From CAZBBC01 sp964489835 (GTDB lineage: Bacteria > Calditrichota > Calditrichia > JAJRVZ01): DNA of 7,605 bases. Positions 6,285 through 7,605 of the stretch are shown piece by piece. The position numbers were made by a program, and so were the translations under genes. Location: positions 1 to 7,605 of the forward strand of contig CAZBBC010000192.1 of NCBI GenBank assembly GCA_964489835.1. The letters run 5' to 3'. Under the pieces are notes generated by a model. That model ran no database searches. It was not told the DNA's origin and was given only the letters and a program-made list of their open reading frames with translations. Numbering within the stretch: the first letter of the stretch is position 1; the number at the start of each line of letters is the position of its first letter.

Positions 6285-7493
6285 TTAATTTTTATTTAAT
6301 ATCTCGAACTCATCAATTACATCACCAACCGCAAAACTTGGTGGTTCCAGCTGGTGTTCGGGAGAATAATCGGGAATTGTTTTTCTGTCCACATCACAGA
6401 TAGTGGAAACAAGAAGCCTTTCTTTTGTAACTTTAATTCTTACATGATGAAATTCTGCTACCGCTGATTTTTGGTAGGGATTTATATTCACATTCACCGG
6501 ACGCAGATAACTTCCGCCACCACCGGTTAGAATATAGGTAATCCCATTCTTTTCACTGCGCTCATAATTGTGCTCATGACCCCCCAGTACCAGATCAACA
6601 TTATATTTTTCCAAAAGCGGGACGAGATGTTCTACCTGTGAATGGTCGATCCCAAAAATGCCGGAACTGAAAATGTGATGATGTAAAACAATAATCCGCC
6701 ATTGCGGTTTTGGTTCGGTCAGCTTGTTTTCCAACCAGCGGAGTTGTTCATCATCCGCTATCTCTTCGTTTGATTTTTTTATCCGTTCTGCCCCCTCCCA
6801 TTTATACAGCAGTTTGGTTGAATCTAAAAACAGGAATTGTACTTTTCCATACTCCATCTGGTACCAGGTGCGGTTTCCGGGAAAGGCAAAATATTTTTTT
6901 GTCGCCGTGGCATCAGGATCACCGCCGTATTCGTGGTTACCGATGGCTAAAAATATAGGCGTATTAGCGATGAAATCCTTAGCTCCCAGAAAAAAATCTT
7001 CCATATAGAGTGCCGTATCCACACCGGTTTTAAAAATATCTCCGGTATTTATTAAAAAATCGGGATGATCACGCTGTACACCGGCAATAATTTGTCCGTG
7101 AGGATGAGGATATTTGAAAGAAGTATCTTTGATGCGATTATCTCCATAAACACTAAATGTAAATGTCTTTCCCAAACCTGGGGCCGTTCTGAACGTGTGA
7201 ATTCCAAAGGTATGTTTTCCGACTTCAACCTGATAATAATATGGTGTATCCGGATCAAGTCCTGTTATTTCTACCTGCTGCTTCCGCGATTTCCCATGGG
7301 TGATAATTTCATTTTCCAGTGTTTTGCTTTTACCGTATTTAACCACCGATTGACCGGCTTCAATCTCCCAGTGTATTTGGATTGAGGTCTGGGTGACATT
7401 GAGAAGATATGGTTCGATAAAATTAATATGAGGTAATGTACTACACATGAAAGACAAACCCAGAAGAACCATTATAAACAGTTTCAATTTCAT
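6285..7493 (-). CDS. Secreted metallophosphoesterase with N-terminal FN3-like domain (purple acid phosphatase-like)
   Basis: A 402-residue exported phosphoesterase. Residues 1-19 are a hydrophobic signal; Cys17 follows SFM, a poor lipobox, so lipoprotein status is doubtful. A fibronectin-III/PAP N-terminal beta-domain covers about 22-103, with VTQTSIQIHWE and the repeat-closing GLDPDTPYYYQVEVG (78-92). The calcineurin-like domain follows (about 110-325) with all five metal-site blocks in order: GDNR (D118), GDIF (D152), GNHE (N186, H187), LHHHIFSSG (H271/H272) and GGHEHNYER (H306, H308). In true purple acid phosphatases a Tyr follows GDxx; here that position is Lys155, so the charge-transfer Tyr ligand appears absent. 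The natural substrate is unknown and could be a phosphomonoester or diester, including phosphorylated glycan or nucleotide. The ATG at 7493 has AAGGAG (7500-7505) 6 nt upstream. It is the first gene of the same-strand series here; a 162-bp gap holding a palindrome separates it from the sulfatase gene. Confidence 0.92.
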   Translation of the reverse strand: MKLKLFIMVLLGLSFMCSTLPHINFIEPYLLNVTQTSIQIHWEIEAGQSVVKYGKSKTLENEIITHGKSRKQQVEITGLDPDTPYYYQVEVGKHTFGIHTFRTAPGLGKTFTFSVYGDNRIKDTSFKYPHPHGQIIAGVQRDHPDFLINTGDIFKTGVDTALYMEDFFLGAKDFIANTPIFLAIGNHEYGGDPDATATKKYFAFPGNRTWYQMEYGKVQFLFLDSTKLLYKWEGAERIKKSNEEIADDEQLRWLENKLTEPKPQWRIIVLHHHIFSSGIFGIDHSQVEHLVPLLEKYNVDLVLGGHEHNYERSEKNGITYILTGGGGSYLRPVNVNINPYQKSAVAEFHHVRIKVTKERLLVSTICDVDRKTIPDYSPEHQLEPPSFAVGDVIDEFEILNKN

Positions 7494-7534
7494 TAACTTC
7501 TCCTTTATATATTATTCGTAGTGGCAAAATCTAT

Positions 7535-7552
7535 CCTCCCTTAGAAAAGGGG
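7535..7552. repeat. Short CCCTT/AAGGG hairpin resembling one arm of the 2803-2915 element
   Basis: CCTCCCTTAGAAAAGGGG closely resembles the CCCCCTTGGAAAAGGGG arm at 2816-2832 and can fold as CCCTT..AAGGG. It lies about 40 bp upstream of the phosphoesterase start and abuts the right copy of the direct repeat. It is probably a remnant of the same repeat family. Confidence 0.45.
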
Positions 7553-7605
7553 CTGTTGCAGATTTGATTTATTGGCACAATTTATCAGAATTGCATGATC
7601 TGTCT
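7551..7605. repeat. Direct repeat, right copy (cut by window edge)
   Basis: Aligns gap-free with 2761-2815, sharing TGTTGCAG at 7554-7561 and GCATGATCTGTCT at 7593-7605. In the left copy the last block runs straight into the GC-rich palindrome. A second palindrome copy may therefore begin just past the right edge. No convincing promoter could be picked out in 7506-7605 for the phosphoesterase gene. Confidence 0.6.

Noticed and set aside
7425..7493. Lipobox in the phosphoesterase signal (Cys17)
   Set aside because: The residues before the Cys are Ser-Phe-Met, which do not fit the small-residue rule at -1, so lipoprotein status is not claimed.
7506..7605. Possible promoter for the phosphoesterase gene
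   Set aside because: Only AT-rich fragments loosely resembling -10 boxes are present; there is no paired -35/-10 or Bacteroidota-type TTTG/TAnnTTTG at proper spacing.

Overview
The window reads as part of a secreted carbohydrate-degradation cluster from a Gram-negative bacterium. The likely lineage is FCB-type (Bacteroidota, Ignavibacteriota, Calditrichota or a related candidate phylum). This is inferred from signal peptides ending in Ala/Ser/Gly-Gln, the enzyme repertoire and the dispersed palindromic repeats. All five genes have recognisable Shine-Dalgarno sites, which is less typical of classical Bacteroidota and favours another FCB lineage. No rRNA, tRNA, CRISPR array, transposase, regulator or transporter gene is visible.

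All five genes are on the minus strand, so transcription runs from right to left. In that order they are: (1) a secreted metallophosphoesterase with an N-terminal fibronectin-III-like domain (7493 to 6285); (2) an S1-family formylglycine sulfatase (6122 to 4737); (3) a GH51 alpha-L-arabinofuranosidase (4545 to 2977); (4) a sialidase-superfamily BNR/Asp-box six-bladed propeller protein starting at TTG (2703 to 1501); (5) a large secreted protein, probably a beta-propeller, that starts at 1447 and is still open at the left edge, so its stop lies outside the window.

The gaps between genes are 162, 191, 273 and 53 bp, and none exceeds 300 bp. Each of the three longer gaps holds a different inverted repeat: a 9-nt-unit palindrome (6172-6253), an AT-rich palindrome (4569-4676) and a GC-rich double palindrome (2803-2915). 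Sequence just left of the GC-rich palindrome recurs in the same orientation and register at the right edge (7551-7605), exactly 4790 bp away. The phosphoesterase, sulfatase and GH51 genes therefore lie between two diverged direct repeats.

All five products carry export signals, so they probably act in the periplasm, on the surface or outside the cell. Together they could strip sulfate, arabinofuranose, an unknown terminal sugar and possibly phosphate from a complex glycan such as a sulfated arabinan or arabinogalactan. That substrate is inference; the family assignments of the sulfatase, GH51 and metallophosphoesterase are firm. I do not see a clearly novel system. The most unusual points are the repeat in every long gap, the Cys-rich replacement near the sulfatase active site, and the unassigned propeller protein.
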